Assembly (NCBI RefSeq): GCF_003443675.1
Contig: NZ_CP031963.1
Location: forward strand, 3,123,501 to 3,187,500
Length of the DNA: 64,000 nt
Direction: 5' to 3'
DNA from: Aquimarina sp. BL5
Lineage (GTDB): Bacteria > Bacteroidota > Bacteroidia > Flavobacteriales > Flavobacteriaceae
A program made the translations under genes and the position numbers. Shown here piece after piece: positions 63,982-64,000 of the stretch; position 1 is the stretch's first letter; each line of letters starts with the position of its first letter. The notes beneath the pieces are model-generated. The model did no database searches. It had not been told where the DNA came from and was given only the letters and a program-made list of their open reading frames with translations.

Positions 63982-64000
63982 CTACATCCTCCTTCCTCAC

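Overview
This is an AT-rich window from a member of the Bacteroidota, most likely a marine Flavobacteriaceae bacterium. The evidence is gldH, porZ and two proteins with type IX secretion (T9SS) C-terminal sorting domains, a TonB receptor with a carboxypeptidase-like N-domain, a SusC remnant, RicT, and promoters of the TAnnTTTG type. I cannot fix the genus from sequence alone.

Layout. 1-2.3 kb: a partial SCO protein, the RseP-type protease and tRNA-Asn. 2.3-6.4 kb: a TetR/SDR/DoxX unit with two palindromic operator candidates, and a sodium:solute symporter. 6.5-7.6 kb: a decayed zone with remnants of a LytTR regulator, a SusC receptor and an IS982 transposase. 7.95-12.7 kb: a T9SS-secreted surface protein with eleven identical-length 79-residue repeats.

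12.9-22.8 kb is the most interesting region: a class I lanthipeptide cluster, all on the minus strand. It has a LanB dehydratase split into glutamylation and elimination proteins, a LanC cyclase, five small precursor genes with GG leaders (four not found by a length-limited ORF search), and two paralogous membrane-bound TPR/AraC regulators. The order shows that a module [regulator, type-A peptide, type-B peptide] was tandemly duplicated. The upstream copy also has a fifth precursor whose core has two Cys but no Ser or Thr. A conserved 42-nt element precedes three of the precursors, TTGTCCAA-like sites lie upstream of three transcription units, and both regulators carry a TACATTTG promoter at identical spacing with an overlapping inverted repeat. 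No C39-type leader protease/exporter is in the window. The nearest transporter is an FtsX/LolD-type ABC pair with a DCC thiol protein (22.9-25.2 kb).

25.3-31.7 kb: small accessory genes (TfoX-N, DUF2461, VOC, a helical-repeat protein, a 5'-truncated Crp/Fnr gene next to a perfect TGTGA-N6-TCACA palindrome, NTF2-like proteins, an astacin-like protease). 31.7-37.8 kb: porZ-recO-TonB receptor-HAD operon, in which the HAD gene has no AUG upstream of its catalytic motif. 37.9-48 kb: gdhA, a cystathionine gamma-synthase family enzyme, and assorted small enzymes, transporters and regulators. 48.2-51.9 kb: a multidomain T9SS subtilisin. 52-56 kb: GNAT, a phosphodiester glycosidase, a candidate small RNA, and scoA-peroxiredoxin-scoB. 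56-64 kb: two tandem class A penicillin-binding proteins, gldH, ricT, trhO and a short ORF with an unusually strong Shine-Dalgarno sequence.
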